NCBI RefSeq assembly: GCF_030676955.1
Contig: NZ_JAUUUU010000002.1
Location: 248,001-312,000, forward strand
Direction: 5' to 3'
Length of the DNA stretch: 64,000 nt
Source of the DNA: Porticoccus litoralis
GTDB lineage: Bacteria; Pseudomonadota; Gammaproteobacteria; Pseudomonadales; Porticoccaceae
Shown here one piece after another: positions 1 through 8,807 of this stretch. The first letter of the stretch is position 1. Each line of letters opens with the position of its first letter. The position numbers and the translations under genes are program-made. The notes below the pieces were generated by a model, which worked only from the letters and a program-made list of their open reading frames with translations, was not told the origin of the DNA and made no database searches.

Positions 1-1
1 C

Positions 2-310
2 ACTCGCCATCTGTTAAGGGTAAAACCTTATGTGGGACTGATTGAGCCAGCGTTGCCGCTGGTGGCCAATCCGGAAGAACTGGACGCGGTATTTGAAGTG
101 CCCGTCAGTTATTTCCTTGATGTGTCCAACCTTACCGTGGATCATTTTTCAGGGGAGGACTACAGCCTGGATATGCCATGCTACATCTACGAGGGGTACC
201 GTATCTGGGGCTTTACGTTGGCGGTGTTGGTGGATTTTCTTAACCTGACACTCGATGCCGGTCTGCGATTGCACTACCCGGATCGCGTCAGTCTCAGGCC
301 CCCAGCTTGA
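2..310 (+). CDS. NUDIX CoA pyrophosphatase (NudL-like), C-terminal part
   Basis: The open frame enters from the left edge and ends with TGA at 308-310, so only about the last 102 residues are present. The tail reads RVKPYVGLIEP, then a conserved NPEELDAVFEVPVSYFLD segment and an aromatic patch around YEGYRIWG. This is the C-terminal pattern of the NudL/YeaB coenzyme A pyrophosphatases, which cleave CoA into 3',5'-ADP and phosphopantetheine. The NUDIX box itself lies outside the window, so the assignment rests on the tail only. An internal GTG at 32 is simply a valine codon, not a start. Confidence 0.75.
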   Translation, partial: TRHLLRVKPYVGLIEPALPLVANPEELDAVFEVPVSYFLDVSNLTVDHFSGEDYSLDMPCYIYEGYRIWGFTLAVLVDFLNLTLDAGLRLHYPDRVSLRPPA

Positions 311-367
311 AGGTCGCGCCGATTGCGCCGATAATCCGCTCCCCGATAACCACCAGACAATCTCAAC

Positions 368-559
368 ATGGCTTTTACACCCGGCACCATCACATCACCC
401 TGCGTATCCATCTGCGCACTGGACGAAAATGACGAGTGCATCGGCTGCTATCGAACCGCCAAGGAAATACGTGACTGGCTGCTGATGGATGATGACGAGC
501 GCCTGGATGTGATCTGTAAAGCGGCTGAGCGGGGCAAAAAAAATAACCCCTTTGCCTGA
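368..559 (+). CDS. DUF1289 family small Cys-rich protein
   Basis: A 63-residue protein with four cysteines spaced C-x3-C-x7-C-x2-C near the N-terminus (CVSICALDENDECIGC), followed by the R-T-x-x-E-I-x-D-W segment typical of DUF1289. The cysteines probably bind a metal ion, but no biochemical role is established for the family. The gene follows the NUDIX gene by 57 bp on the same strand and may be cotranscribed with it. No strong Shine-Dalgarno sequence is visible, so the start rests on domain completeness. Confidence 0.8.
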   Translation: MAFTPGTITSPCVSICALDENDECIGCYRTAKEIRDWLLMDDDERLDVICKAAERGKKNNPFA

Positions 560-609
560 TGGTGTTTGCTTTGCAAGAAAGGCTGTTTGCTGTTTAGCGT
601 ACTGCCAAC

Positions 610-1947
610 TTAATCTTCTTCGTCTTCGTGATCTTCTGAAGATACGACTCCTCCCAGCATGCGTTTGACCCGCACCTTGGCTACCATCTTTTCGCTCAGC
701 TCAAGAGTTTCAAATCGATAGCGGCCAATGCTGAAGCTGACATTGCCGTCGGGAATACTCTCAAGATGTTCCAGAATCAGGCCATTCAGTGTTTTTGGCC
801 CATCGACGGGTAAATCCCAGAGATTACTCTTGTTGATATCGCGGATGGTGGCAGAACCCTCAATGTCGTACATGGTTTTATCCAGGGCAACAATTTCGTC
901 CTGGCCATCCTCTGCGCGGTTAGTGGTGAAATCGCCGACGATCTCCTCGAGAATATCCTCCATGGTGACCAGCCCTTCAATTTCACCATATTCGTCAACC
1001 ACCAGACCGATACGTCGCCGCGCCTGTTGGAAGTTCAGGAGTTGTTTGTTCAGCGGGGTATTCTCAGGCACGAAATAAGGTTCCCGGGAGAATCGCTTGA
1101 TCGCCTCCTTGGTCAATCCTTCACCACCAGAACGTAGCAGGCGTGCAATGGTTTTCATATGCAGAAAACCTTCCACGCGGCTGATATCGCCGGTAAAGAC
1201 CGGCAAGCGGGTGTAGCCGCAATTGATCACCGTGGTTAACAGGGTGTCGATGTCGTCTTCAAGGTTGAGTCCGACAATATCGTTGCGTGGCACCATAATG
1301 TCATTCACGGTGACCGTCTCGAGATCGAGAATATTGATCAGCATATCCTGATGTTCAGGAATGTTGCGACTGGAGATGTCCACCACGGTGCGGATTTCCT
1401 CTTTGCTGAGGCTGACATCCACGACCTTTGATGGGTTGACGCCGAAGATTCTCAACAGCCCGTTCGAGAGGTGGTTGACTAACCAGACCAGGGGGTAGAA
1501 CAGCGTCAACAAAGGTCTCAGGATATGGCTGGCTGTAAAGGCAATGCCTTCCGGGTGCAGTGCCGCCAACGTCTTGGGTGTCACTTCAGAAAAAATCAGC
1601 ACTGCCATGGTCAGCAGCAAGGTGGCGATGGCTATGCCGGCATCACCGTACAAGCGTAGCGCAATCACCGTCGCAATGGCCGATGCCAGAATGTTCACCA
1701 TATTGTTGCCGATCAGAATGATACCGATCAGGCGGTCGGGACGTTTCAGGAGCTTGTGAGCCTTGCGGGCACCGCTGGACCGTTTGCGCAGGTGTTTCAA
1801 CCTGTAGCGGTTGAGGGACATCATGGCGGTTTCGGAGCCAGAGAAGAAACCGGAAAGTAGTAAAAGGCCACCTAATATACTAAAAAGCAGCCAGAGTGGG
1901 GCGTCATCCAAAGGAGGAAAAACCTCGTCATTCCACAGGGCATCCAA
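610..1947 (-). CDS. CNNM/CorC-type membrane protein with DUF21, CBS pair and CorC_HlyC domain
   Basis: The 445-residue protein starts with a membrane domain (DUF21, about residues 1-190, with a FFSGSETAMMSLNRYRL-like first helix). A CBS-domain pair follows (about 210-335, including VNDIMVPRNDI and GLVVDEYGEIEGLVTMEDILEEIVG), and then the C-terminal CorC_HlyC domain. Members of this family (CorB/YfjD, CNNM) are implicated in magnesium and cobalt transport or tolerance. It lies just upstream of the CcsA-like gene on the opposite side of ffh, the same order as in Pseudomonas. The length is normal and the protein is intact. The transported ion cannot be told from sequence. Confidence 0.88.
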   Translation of the reverse strand: MDALWNDEVFPPLDDAPLWLLFSILGGLLLLSGFFSGSETAMMSLNRYRLKHLRKRSSGARKAHKLLKRPDRLIGIILIGNNMVNILASAIATVIALRLYGDAGIAIATLLLTMAVLIFSEVTPKTLAALHPEGIAFTASHILRPLLTLFYPLVWLVNHLSNGLLRIFGVNPSKVVDVSLSKEEIRTVVDISSRNIPEHQDMLINILDLETVTVNDIMVPRNDIVGLNLEDDIDTLLTTVINCGYTRLPVFTGDISRVEGFLHMKTIARLLRSGGEGLTKEAIKRFSREPYFVPENTPLNKQLLNFQQARRRIGLVVDEYGEIEGLVTMEDILEEIVGDFTTNRAEDGQDEIVALDKTMYDIEGSATIRDINKSNLWDLPVDGPKTLNGLILEHLESIPDGNVSFSIGRYRFETLELSEKMVAKVRVKRMLGGVVSSEDHEDEED

Positions 1948-2051
1948 TGTTGAAGAAGTTTGCCGGAATTGGCAACTGTTGCGTGGGATAACTTCAGAGC
2001 TGAAATAGGGCTGGAAACAGTGGTGTTGAGAGGCTTTCGCACCGTTATGGG

Positions 2052-2840
2052 TTAGCCCAGAAGGACCTCAATCACAAATTTGCTACCCCAGTAGGCCAGA
2101 ACCATGGCGAAGAAACCGATCAGGGTCCAGCGTATTGCTGTATTTCCCCGCCAGCCTTTCATGTGCCTGCCCCACAGCAGAATGGCGTAAAACAGCCAGG
2201 AACAGAGGGCAAATACCGATTTGTGGGCCAGGTGCTGGGCAAAAAAGTCTTCGAAAAAAAGAAAGCCTGTAATGAGGGACAGTGTCAGCAGGATAAACCC
2301 GGCCCAGAGCACTTCAAACAACAGTGCTTCCATGGTCTGCAGGGGCGGCACCACCTGCAACCAGCTGCCCAACCGTTTGTGGCGAAGCCGCCAGTTTTGC
2401 AGCGCCAGTAATGCCGCCTGCAGCGCTGCTATCGACATCAGGCTGTAGGCCAGGATGGAAATAAAAATATGGGTGCCAATGGGAGCCGAAACGGCTTGCC
2501 AGGGAACATGTGTACTGCCCACCAGAATCGTGGTGGCCAGAATGATTGCCGCCAGTGGAAAAAGCAGTAAAAACAGGTTGTGAACCGGCTTGCGGAAACT
2601 GCTGATCAGAACAATCAGGTTAATCGTAAAGCTGATGGCCGTACTCATCGGGAAAAGGCTGAAGTCCAACCCCTTAGCGGTAAACACCCAGCGCAGGCTG
2701 ACATAACCGTGTAAAGCAATAGCTACAGCAGCCACCAGGAACAACGGGGTGACCCGTAAGTTCGGATGCTGGCGCAGCTGTAACACCTGATACAGCGTGG
2801 CACAGAGGTAGACAGCGATGGCGGCAGTAGCAACGAACAT
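2052..2840 (-). CDS. CcsA/YpjD-like inner membrane cytochrome c assembly family protein
   Basis: About 262 residues with roughly eight hydrophobic helices. The family-typical core is visible: a polar loop before HIFISILAYSLMSIAALQA, and LSLITGFLFFE further on. The frame extends to 2921, but the start at 2840 is preferred. It begins a clean membrane helix (MFVATAAIAVYLCATLYQ) and has an AAGGA about ten bases upstream, whereas the extension is polar and would run into the ffh promoter region. The family resembles CcsA, a haem handler for c-type cytochromes, but this branch next to ffh is of uncertain function. It is divergent from ffh. Confidence 0.82.
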   Translation of the reverse strand: MFVATAAIAVYLCATLYQVLQLRQHPNLRVTPLFLVAAVAIALHGYVSLRWVFTAKGLDFSLFPMSTAISFTINLIVLISSFRKPVHNLFLLLFPLAAIILATTILVGSTHVPWQAVSAPIGTHIFISILAYSLMSIAALQAALLALQNWRLRHKRLGSWLQVVPPLQTMEALLFEVLWAGFILLTLSLITGFLFFEDFFAQHLAHKSVFALCSWLFYAILLWGRHMKGWRGNTAIRWTLIGFFAMVLAYWGSKFVIEVLLG

Positions 2841-2972
2841 AAGGTGACAGCTTTCCTTGGAGGTCCGAAAGTGTGTCACAGATGTGCGATAGCGAAAAGA
2901 CTCCATCCCAATCCACATCACCTTTCAGTTATACTTTGTGCCCCTTTTGCAACGTTGTATTAAAGAATTGCT

Positions 2973-4394
2973 ATGGCGATGTTTGAAAATCTTAGTGATC
3001 GTTTATCCGCCAGCCTGAAGAAAATTTCGGGCAAGGCCAGCCTTACCGAAGACAATATTCAGGAGACTCTGCGTGAGGTGCGCATGGCGCTTCTGGAGGC
3101 CGATGTTGCCCTGCCGGTGGTGAAAACCTTTGTCGATGGCGTCAAGCAGCGGGCCCTTGGTCAGGAAGTCAGTTCCAGTCTGAACCCCGGTCAGCAATTC
3201 CTGAAAATTGTGCAGGCAGAACTCGAGCACGTCATGGGCGACAGCAACGAGGAGCTCAATCTCGCTGCCAAGCCTCCCGCGGTGGTTCTCATGGCGGGTC
3301 TGCAGGGTGCGGGTAAAACCACCTCTGTGGCCAAGTTGGCTAAATACCTCAAAGAGCGCCAGAAAAAGAAAGTCATGGTGGTCAGTGCCGACGTGTATCG
3401 TCCGGCGGCCATCAAGCAACTGGAAACCCTGGCCGGCGAAGTGGAGGCCGAGTATTTCCCCAGTACCGCCGAGCAGAAGCCGGTTGATATTGTTCGCAAT
3501 GCCGTTCAGGCAGCGAAAACAAAATTTGTGGATGTGTTGCTGGTGGATACCGCTGGCCGGTTACACATCGACGATGCCTTGATGGCGGAAATTCAGCAGA
3601 TCCACAAGGCCGTAGACCCGGTAGAAACGCTGTTCGTGATCGATGCCATGATTGGTCAGGATGCCGTGACCACAGCACAGGCATTCAATGAAGCGCTGCC
3701 ACTGACCGGTGTGATTCTCACCAAGGTGGACGGAGATGCCCGAGGCGGTGCCGCACTGTCGGTACGCCAGATTACCGGTAAGCCCATCAAGTTCCTTGGT
3801 GTTGGCGAGAAGACCGACGCTCTGGAACCCTTCCACCCAGAGCGTATAGCCTCCCGTATCCTTGGTATGGGCGATGTGATGTCGCTGATCGAGGAAGTGG
3901 AGCGTACCGTTGATCGCAAAAAAGCGGAAAAACTGGCTAACAAAGTCGTCAAGGGTAAAAAGTTTGATCTCGAAGATCTGCGAGACCAGTTGCAGCAGAT
4001 GAAAAACATGGGCGGCTTTTCCAGCTTGCTGGATAAGCTGCCGGGCATGGGCAATATGTCTCAGATGGTGGAACAGGCCAATATGGGTGGCCAGTTTGGC
4101 AAAATGGAAGCCATCATCAACTCCATGACCCCCGCCGAGCGCCGCAACCCGGATATCCTCAACGGTTCGCGCAAGCGTCGCATTACCATGGGCTCCGGCA
4201 CTACCCTTCAGGACCTCAACCGCCTGCTTAAACAGCACAAGCAGATGGGCAAAATGATGAAGAAAATGAAGGGCAAAGGCATGCAGCAGATGATGCGTGG
4301 CATGGCGGGCAACCTACCTCAGGGTGGTGGTATGCCAGGCGGTGGTCTTCCCCCGGGTGGGATGATGCCCGGGGGCAAAAAATTCCCGTTCTGA
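2973..4394 (+). CDS. ffh: Signal recognition particle GTPase Ffh
   Basis: A 473-residue protein with the full SRP54 layout. It has an N-terminal helical bundle, a GTPase domain with the P-loop GLQGAGKTTS, DTAGRL and TKVDGDARGG motifs, and a methionine-rich M domain with the RRKRI-type RNA-binding segment (NGSRKRRITMGSGT). The last about 60 residues are Met/Gly/Pro rich, as is common in gammaproteobacteria. Ffh binds 4.5S RNA and signal sequences of nascent membrane proteins and docks with FtsY. The divergent intergenic region contains TATACT at 2930-2935, a possible -10 element. Confidence 0.97.
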   Translation: MAMFENLSDRLSASLKKISGKASLTEDNIQETLREVRMALLEADVALPVVKTFVDGVKQRALGQEVSSSLNPGQQFLKIVQAELEHVMGDSNEELNLAAKPPAVVLMAGLQGAGKTTSVAKLAKYLKERQKKKVMVVSADVYRPAAIKQLETLAGEVEAEYFPSTAEQKPVDIVRNAVQAAKTKFVDVLLVDTAGRLHIDDALMAEIQQIHKAVDPVETLFVIDAMIGQDAVTTAQAFNEALPLTGVILTKVDGDARGGAALSVRQITGKPIKFLGVGEKTDALEPFHPERIASRILGMGDVMSLIEEVERTVDRKKAEKLANKVVKGKKFDLEDLRDQLQQMKNMGGFSSLLDKLPGMGNMSQMVEQANMGGQFGKMEAIINSMTPAERRNPDILNGSRKRRITMGSGTTLQDLNRLLKQHKQMGKMMKKMKGKGMQQMMRGMAGNLPQGGGMPGGGLPPGGMMPGGKKFPF

Positions 4395-4465
4395 TTTTTG
4401 CCGCCAGCCCTCTAACCCCTTAATACCGCTAGAGTTTGCTAATACTTCCAGAGGGTTATTTCTGG

Positions 4466-4494
4466 TATACACAGGGGGATGTTTTCGCTATAAT
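4466..4494 (+). promoter_or_regulatory. Sigma-70-type promoter of the rpsP operon
   Basis: A perfect TATAAT at 4489-4494 is preceded by TATACA (4466-4471) with a 17-bp spacer. It lies about 105 bases upstream of the rpsP start, consistent with a leader-carrying ribosomal protein operon. Confidence 0.7.
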
Positions 4495-4508
4495 CCCGCG
4501 CCTTTCAA

Positions 4509-4534
4509 CGATGCCCGGCCCGTGCTGGGCATCG
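4509..4534 (+). promoter_or_regulatory. Hairpin in the rpsP leader
   Basis: CGATGCCC at 4509-4516 pairs perfectly with GGGCATCG at 4527-4534, leaving a 10-base GC-rich loop, inside the transcript predicted from the TATAAT at 4489. No U-run follows, so it is not a simple terminator. A role in leader control of the operon is an inference. Confidence 0.5.
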
Positions 4535-4598
4535 TGCCATGGTCCTCACCGGCCCTGGCTACCGGTAATTTGAAACACAGAAACAGAAGAGAATTTTC

Positions 4599-4844
4599 AT
4601 GGTAACCATTCGTTTGGCTCGTGGTGGCTCTAAAAAGCGCCCGTTTTATCACATTCACGTCACTGATAGCCGCAAGGCGCGTGATGGCCGTTACATCGAG
4701 CGCATCGGCTTTTTCAACCCGGTCGCCCGTGGCCAGGAAGAGCGTCTGCGCGTTGATACTGACCGTGTACAACACTGGGTTGCCCAGGGTGCCACGCTGT
4801 CAGAACGTGTTAACCAGCTGGTAAAAGAAGCAGCCAACGCCTGA
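4599..4844 (+). CDS. rpsP: 30S ribosomal protein S16
   Basis: An 81-residue S16 starting MVTIRLARGGSKKRPFYHI, the invariant N-terminus of the family, with the expected VTDSRKARDGRYIERIGFFNP core. It is the first gene of the classical rpsP-rimM-trmD-rplS operon. S16 binds 16S rRNA during early 30S assembly. Length and sequence are typical and the product is intact. Confidence 0.98.
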   Translation: MVTIRLARGGSKKRPFYHIHVTDSRKARDGRYIERIGFFNPVARGQEERLRVDTDRVQHWVAQGATLSERVNQLVKEAANA

Positions 4845-4875
4845 TTACCTGCGTGAAGCGGAGTGCCTGAGCACC

Positions 4876-5397
4876 ATGGATCCAATTGATCCGGTTATTG
4901 TCGGGCGTATTACCACCGTTCACGGCGTTAAGGGTTGGGTAAAGGTGCATGCGTTTACCGACCCGGTTGAGAATATTACCGGTTACTCCCCCTGGTGGTT
5001 AAAGTCCGCTGAGGGGTGGCTGCAGCTGGAGGTTGATCAGCACCGCATGTCCTCCAAGGGACTGATGGTCCACCTCAAAGGTGTTGATGATCGCGATGTT
5101 GCCCGACAGTACTGTCAGCGGGATATCGCTGTCGAGAAAGCCTGCTTGCCCGCCTTGACCGAAGGCGAATACTACTGGCACCAGCTCGAAGGGTTGGCCG
5201 TGGTGACAAAGCAGGGTGTCAGGCTTGGCACGGTATCGAGCCTGATGGAAACCGGCGCCAATGATGTGCTGGTGGTCAATGGGGATGCGCAAAGCCTTGA
5301 TCGGCAAGAGCGTCTAATCCCCTACGTGGAACAATTTGTATTAGGTGTCGATCTCGATGCCGCAAAGATCGAGGTCGACTGGGACCCCGATTTCTGA
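4876..5397 (+). CDS. rimM: Ribosome maturation factor RimM
   Basis: A 173-residue protein with the N-terminal RimM beta-barrel (VIVGRITTVHGVKGWVKV) and the C-terminal PRC barrel ending in the conserved LIPYVEQFV and IEVDWDPDF motifs. RimM binds ribosomal protein S19 and assists maturation of the 30S head. It sits between rpsP and trmD in the standard operon, 31 bases after rpsP. The ATG at 4876 gives the family's normal N-terminus. Confidence 0.96.
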   Translation: MDPIDPVIVGRITTVHGVKGWVKVHAFTDPVENITGYSPWWLKSAEGWLQLEVDQHRMSSKGLMVHLKGVDDRDVARQYCQRDIAVEKACLPALTEGEYYWHQLEGLAVVTKQGVRLGTVSSLMETGANDVLVVNGDAQSLDRQERLIPYVEQFVLGVDLDAAKIEVDWDPDF

Positions 5398-5421
5398 ATG
5401 GTTAAGCGTGGAGCAGCGTGA

Positions 5422-6180
5422 ATGGCGGCGAAGAAAATAGCCCTGGTCACCCTGTTCCCCGAAATGTTCGCCGCGCTGAGCGACTATGGCATCAGCAGCA
5501 GGGCGATCAGGCAGGGGTTGCTGGAGCTGGGGTTTTTTAATCCCAGAACATACACCAGCGACCGCCACCAGACGGTGGACAGCCGACCCTACGGCGGCGG
5601 ACCCGGTATGGTGATGATGATAGAACCGCTGCGGCAGGCCATACATGAGGCGCGGCAGTGGATCGGCGGCCCGGCCAGGGTCGTCTACCTTTCTCCCCAG
5701 GGAAAGGTGCTGGACCAGTCGGCAGTTAATCAGCTGGCCAGTGATGGGGACCTGATCCTGCTGGCGGGCCGCTACGAAGGTGTCGATGAGCGGCTCATTG
5801 AGCTGGAAGTTGACGAAGAATGGTCCATCGGTGATTACGTCCTCAGTGGCGGGGAGTTGCCCGCCATGGTGCTGATGGATGCACTGATCAGACAACTGCC
5901 CGGTGCGCTGGGGCACGAGGATTCTGCAGACCAGGATTCTTTTGCCGCTGGTCTGCTGGATTGCCCGCACTACACGCGGCCGGAGCAGTACGAAACATTA
6001 CAGGTGCCCGAAGTCTTACTGTCGGGCAACCACGAAAAGATCAGGCAGTGGCGGTTAGAGCAGTCACTGCGAAGAACCTGGCAGAGACGCCCGGATCTGT
6101 TGAATGAGCTGGCGCTCAGTGACGAGCAACGGCAATTACTGGACAGGATTGTCAAAGAGTCGGCAGATGAAAGCGACTAA
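5422..6180 (+). CDS. trmD: tRNA (guanine-N1)-methyltransferase TrmD
   Basis: A 252-residue SPOUT-class enzyme that methylates G37 of tRNAs reading CNN/GGN codons using S-adenosylmethionine. Seen in the sequence are the N-terminal ALVTLFPEMF, the PYGGGPGMVM motif, LLAGRYEGVDERL and the trefoil-knot segment SIGDYVLSGGELP, then the C-terminal helical domain. The third gene of the ribosomal operon, it lies 24 bases after rimM and 74 bases before rplS. Confidence 0.97.
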   Translation: MAAKKIALVTLFPEMFAALSDYGISSRAIRQGLLELGFFNPRTYTSDRHQTVDSRPYGGGPGMVMMIEPLRQAIHEARQWIGGPARVVYLSPQGKVLDQSAVNQLASDGDLILLAGRYEGVDERLIELEVDEEWSIGDYVLSGGELPAMVLMDALIRQLPGALGHEDSADQDSFAAGLLDCPHYTRPEQYETLQVPEVLLSGNHEKIRQWRLEQSLRRTWQRRPDLLNELALSDEQRQLLDRIVKESADESD

Positions 6181-6254
6181 GTTGTTTTCCTCTCTGTGCG
6201 ACGCTACTCAAAAAGGTGGCATGCCACCAACAGAGAATAGCTGAGGAGCAAACC

Positions 6255-6611
6255 ATGAGTAACAAAAACCCGATCATTGCCGCCATCGAAGCGGAACAAA
6301 TGAATAAAGAGCTGCCGGCCTTTGCCCCGGGCGACACCGTAGTCGTTCAGGTAAAAGTAAAGGAAGGTAACCGTGAGCGTCTGCAGGCGTTTGAAGGTGT
6401 GGTGATTGGCAAACGCAGCCGTGGCGTTAACTCTGCCTTCACTGTGCGCAAAATCTCCAATGGTGTTGGTGTTGAGCGTACCTTCCAGACCTACAGCCCG
6501 CTGGTAGACAGCGTGCAGGTGAAACGTCGTGGTGACGTGCGTCAGGCGAAACTGTACTACTTGCGTGAACTGTCTGGTAAGGCAGCCCGCATCAAGGAAA
6601 AACTCAACTGA
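6255..6611 (+). CDS. rplS: 50S ribosomal protein L19
   Basis: A 118-residue L19 starting MSNKNPIIAAIEAEQM. The ATG at 6255 is chosen because GAGGAG lies seven bases before it and the family N-terminus begins here. An in-frame upstream extension to 6216 is non-homologous. L19 sits at the 30S-50S interface. It closes the rpsP operon and is followed directly by a strong terminator. Confidence 0.97.
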   Translation: MSNKNPIIAAIEAEQMNKELPAFAPGDTVVVQVKVKEGNRERLQAFEGVVIGKRSRGVNSAFTVRKISNGVGVERTFQTYSPLVDSVQVKRRGDVRQAKLYYLRELSGKAARIKEKLN

Positions 6612-6627
6612 GTTTCTGACCTTGTAT

Positions 6628-6658
6628 GAAAAAGGCACCACTGGTTGGTGCCTTTTTT
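6628..6658 (+). terminator. Rho-independent terminator of the rpsP-rplS operon
   Basis: GGCACCA (6634-6640) pairs with TGGTGCC (6646-6652), loop CTGGT, flanked by A-run and T-run so that the stem extends with A-T pairs. It ends in TTTTTT. It lies 17 bases after the rplS stop. Confidence 0.9.
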
Positions 6659-6716
6659 ATGCCTGCGGATTTCCAATGAGAATTGCCCGTCCCGGAAGTG
6701 GCGGTTAGAGTAGGCC

Positions 6717-7619
6717 ATGGCTTGTAATCAACCGGCGCAGCAGCTTATCGACACCTTCCTGGATGCCCTTTGGGTTGAAAAGGGGTTGGGCCAGAACACC
6801 CTCGATGCCTATCGTCGGGACCTGTGCGCCATCGCCGAATGGGCGGAGTCCGGTGGTCTCCACTTGATTGCCCTGACCGGCAACGATATTCAGCGTTACC
6901 TGGCTCACCGTTTTCAACAGGGGGTGTCCGCACGTTCCGTTGCCCGCCAACTGTCCTGTCTGCGAAGCTTTTACCGCTACCTGGTGCGGGAAAATCGCAT
7001 TCAGGTGGACCCGACAGCCCTGGTGGAAAACCCCAAGCTCGGGAGGCCACTCCCCAAAAGCCTGACTGAGTCCGATGTGGAAGCCTTACTGGAGCAGCCC
7101 AACACGGAAGAAGCTTTGGGGTTGCGTGATCGCACCATGCTGGAAGTGCTTTACGCCACCGGCTTGCGTGTCACCGAACTGGTGGGCCTGACCATTCACC
7201 AGATAAATCCTCGGCAGGGTGTTGTGCGGGTGTTCGGCAAGGGTGGCAAGGAGCGTCTGGTACCCATGGGTGAAGAGTCCCTGAGCTGGCTGGCTCGCTA
7301 CCTGCGGGAAGCCCGGCCACTGCTGCTCGGTACCGTACAAAGTGACGTGCTATTCCCCAGCAACCGCGCCAGGCAGATGGCACGACAAACATTCTGGTAC
7401 AGCATCAAACGCTATGCCAAGGCGGCAGGCATAGAAAAACCTCTGTCTCCCCATACCCTGCGTCACGCCTTCGCTACCCATTTGCTGAATCACGGCGCCG
7501 ACCTGCGGGTGCTGCAATTGCTGCTCGGTCATAGCGATCTGTCGACTACCCAGATCTACACCCATATCGCCAGCGCCCGGATCAAATCCCTGCACGCGCA
7601 ACACCACCCGAGAGGTTGA
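6717..7619 (+). CDS. xerD: Site-specific tyrosine recombinase XerD
   Basis: A 300-residue recombinase with an N-terminal SAM-like DNA-binding domain (about 5-90) and a C-terminal catalytic domain. It contains the active-site arginine in YATGLRVTELVGL, the lysine in GKGGKERLVPM, the HTLRHAFATHLL box, the second histidine in LLGHSDLSTTQIYTHI, and the nucleophile tyrosine in that last motif. XerD with XerC resolves chromosome dimers at dif. Its position just before dsbC and hom is the conserved XerD (not XerC) location. Confidence 0.95.
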   Translation: MACNQPAQQLIDTFLDALWVEKGLGQNTLDAYRRDLCAIAEWAESGGLHLIALTGNDIQRYLAHRFQQGVSARSVARQLSCLRSFYRYLVRENRIQVDPTALVENPKLGRPLPKSLTESDVEALLEQPNTEEALGLRDRTMLEVLYATGLRVTELVGLTIHQINPRQGVVRVFGKGGKERLVPMGEESLSWLARYLREARPLLLGTVQSDVLFPSNRARQMARQTFWYSIKRYAKAAGIEKPLSPHTLRHAFATHLLNHGADLRVLQLLLGHSDLSTTQIYTHIASARIKSLHAQHHPRG

Positions 7620-7716
7620 GGGAACCCCTGTTCTCCCATAGACTCCAAGCCCTGCACTTTGGTCATCGGAAGAGACCCTTCCGCAATGGAACGCTTCCCC
7701 CAAGAGATAAGTTGTT

Positions 7717-8460
7717 ATGTTCAAGAAAATCGCCGGACTGCTGTTGGCAGCACTTATTATCCCGTCAGTATTTGCAGCAGAAGACGTGCCTGCCGATGTC
7801 AGTGCCGCCATTATTGCCAAGCTCAAGGAAGCCCGGCCCGATATGCAGTTTGGCGGTGTTGAGCCGTCTCCTATAGAAGGGCTGTACATGGTGCGTATTA
7901 ACGGTACCCAGTTTCTCTATGCCAGTGCAGATGGTGAATATGTGATAAGCGGGGACATGTACCAGTCGCGTCCCGGAATGTTTGTGCCGGTCAAGGATCT
8001 GGCTGCTGCGAAGATGCGTCAGCAAATGATGTCTACCGTGGCCGAGGAAGACATGATCATCTTCCCTGCCGTTGACCAGCCGCGCTCCTATCTCTATGTC
8101 TTTACCGATGTGGATTGTGGCTATTGCCGGAAGCTGCACCTGGAATCTGTGCCGGAGCTGAACATGGCGGGTGTAGAAGTCCGCTACCTGGCTTACCCAC
8201 GTGCTGGAATCGGTTCCAAATCCTTTAAAAAGATTGCCTCAGCCTGGTGTGCGGATGACAAGCAGTCGGCCTTGACCGCATTGAAGAATAACCAGCCGGT
8301 GCCGGAAAATATCTGTGAAGACAACCCGGTCGCCGCCCAGTTTGAAATGGGCCAGAAGATTGGCGTCAACGGCACACCCGCACTGGTTCTGGAAGACGGT
8401 ACCCTAATACCTGGTTACCGTCCGGCACCCGAACTGCTCGCCATCATGGGTCTGAACTGA
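7717..8460 (+). CDS. dsbC: Periplasmic disulfide isomerase DsbC
   Basis: A 247-residue protein with a signal peptide (MFKKIAGLLLAALIIPSVFA, cleavage near residue 20), an N-terminal dimerisation domain and a thioredoxin-fold domain with the active site CGYC at residues 134-137. A cis-proline follows in NGTPALVLEDG. A second cysteine pair (Cys in SAWCADD and NICEDN) matches the structural disulfide of DsbC. It rearranges incorrect disulfides in the periplasm. It lies between xerD and hom, the conserved order in Pseudomonas. Confidence 0.95.
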   Translation: MFKKIAGLLLAALIIPSVFAAEDVPADVSAAIIAKLKEARPDMQFGGVEPSPIEGLYMVRINGTQFLYASADGEYVISGDMYQSRPGMFVPVKDLAAAKMRQQMMSTVAEEDMIIFPAVDQPRSYLYVFTDVDCGYCRKLHLESVPELNMAGVEVRYLAYPRAGIGSKSFKKIASAWCADDKQSALTALKNNQPVPENICEDNPVAAQFEMGQKIGVNGTPALVLEDGTLIPGYRPAPELLAIMGLN

Positions 8461-8807
8461 TGGCTTTCCACTTCTGTAGTGCCTGTTTGCTGTACTGAAT
8501 CCATTTTTCCAGGCTTTTTTCTACCATCGTATGAGTGGTTGGCCCTACCAGTCATCAGGGTTAAAACTGTCACTCAGGGTATGTTAAAAAGCCCATAGCT
8601 CTGTGGTATCAACCGGTTACCCGGTGTCACCAGATTGACACCGAAGGACCGGCCCTTTAAGGTTGCCATCCCTTTGTAAAGTCAGTAGTCATACAGTGTT
8701 CTGCCGCCTCATAACGGGTACCCGTTTATCAGGTTTGCGGCAGGGATGTGTTGCTGTGATGGCGGCTGTATATCATTAACTCAACCGGTTTAATCAAGGC
8801 AAATACG
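8461..8807 (+). promoter_or_regulatory. Long upstream region of hom with hairpin and 14-bp palindrome
   Basis: These 347 bases hold no convincing gene. A hairpin is formed by CGGTGTC (8622-8628) and GACACCG (8637-8643). TTGACA at 8635-8640, overlapping the hairpin, could be a -35 box, but the hexamer 17 bases on (TAAGGT) is a poor -10. A perfect palindrome AACGGGTACCCGTT lies at 8713-8726 and looks like a protein binding site. A short frame beginning ATGAGTGGTTGG is not enriched in Thr or Ile codons, so classical thr-type attenuation is not supported. Confidence 0.4.

Noticed and set aside
8535..8590. Threonine attenuator leader peptide before hom
   Set aside because: The short frame has no run of Thr or Ile codons, and the hairpin downstream lacks a U-run.
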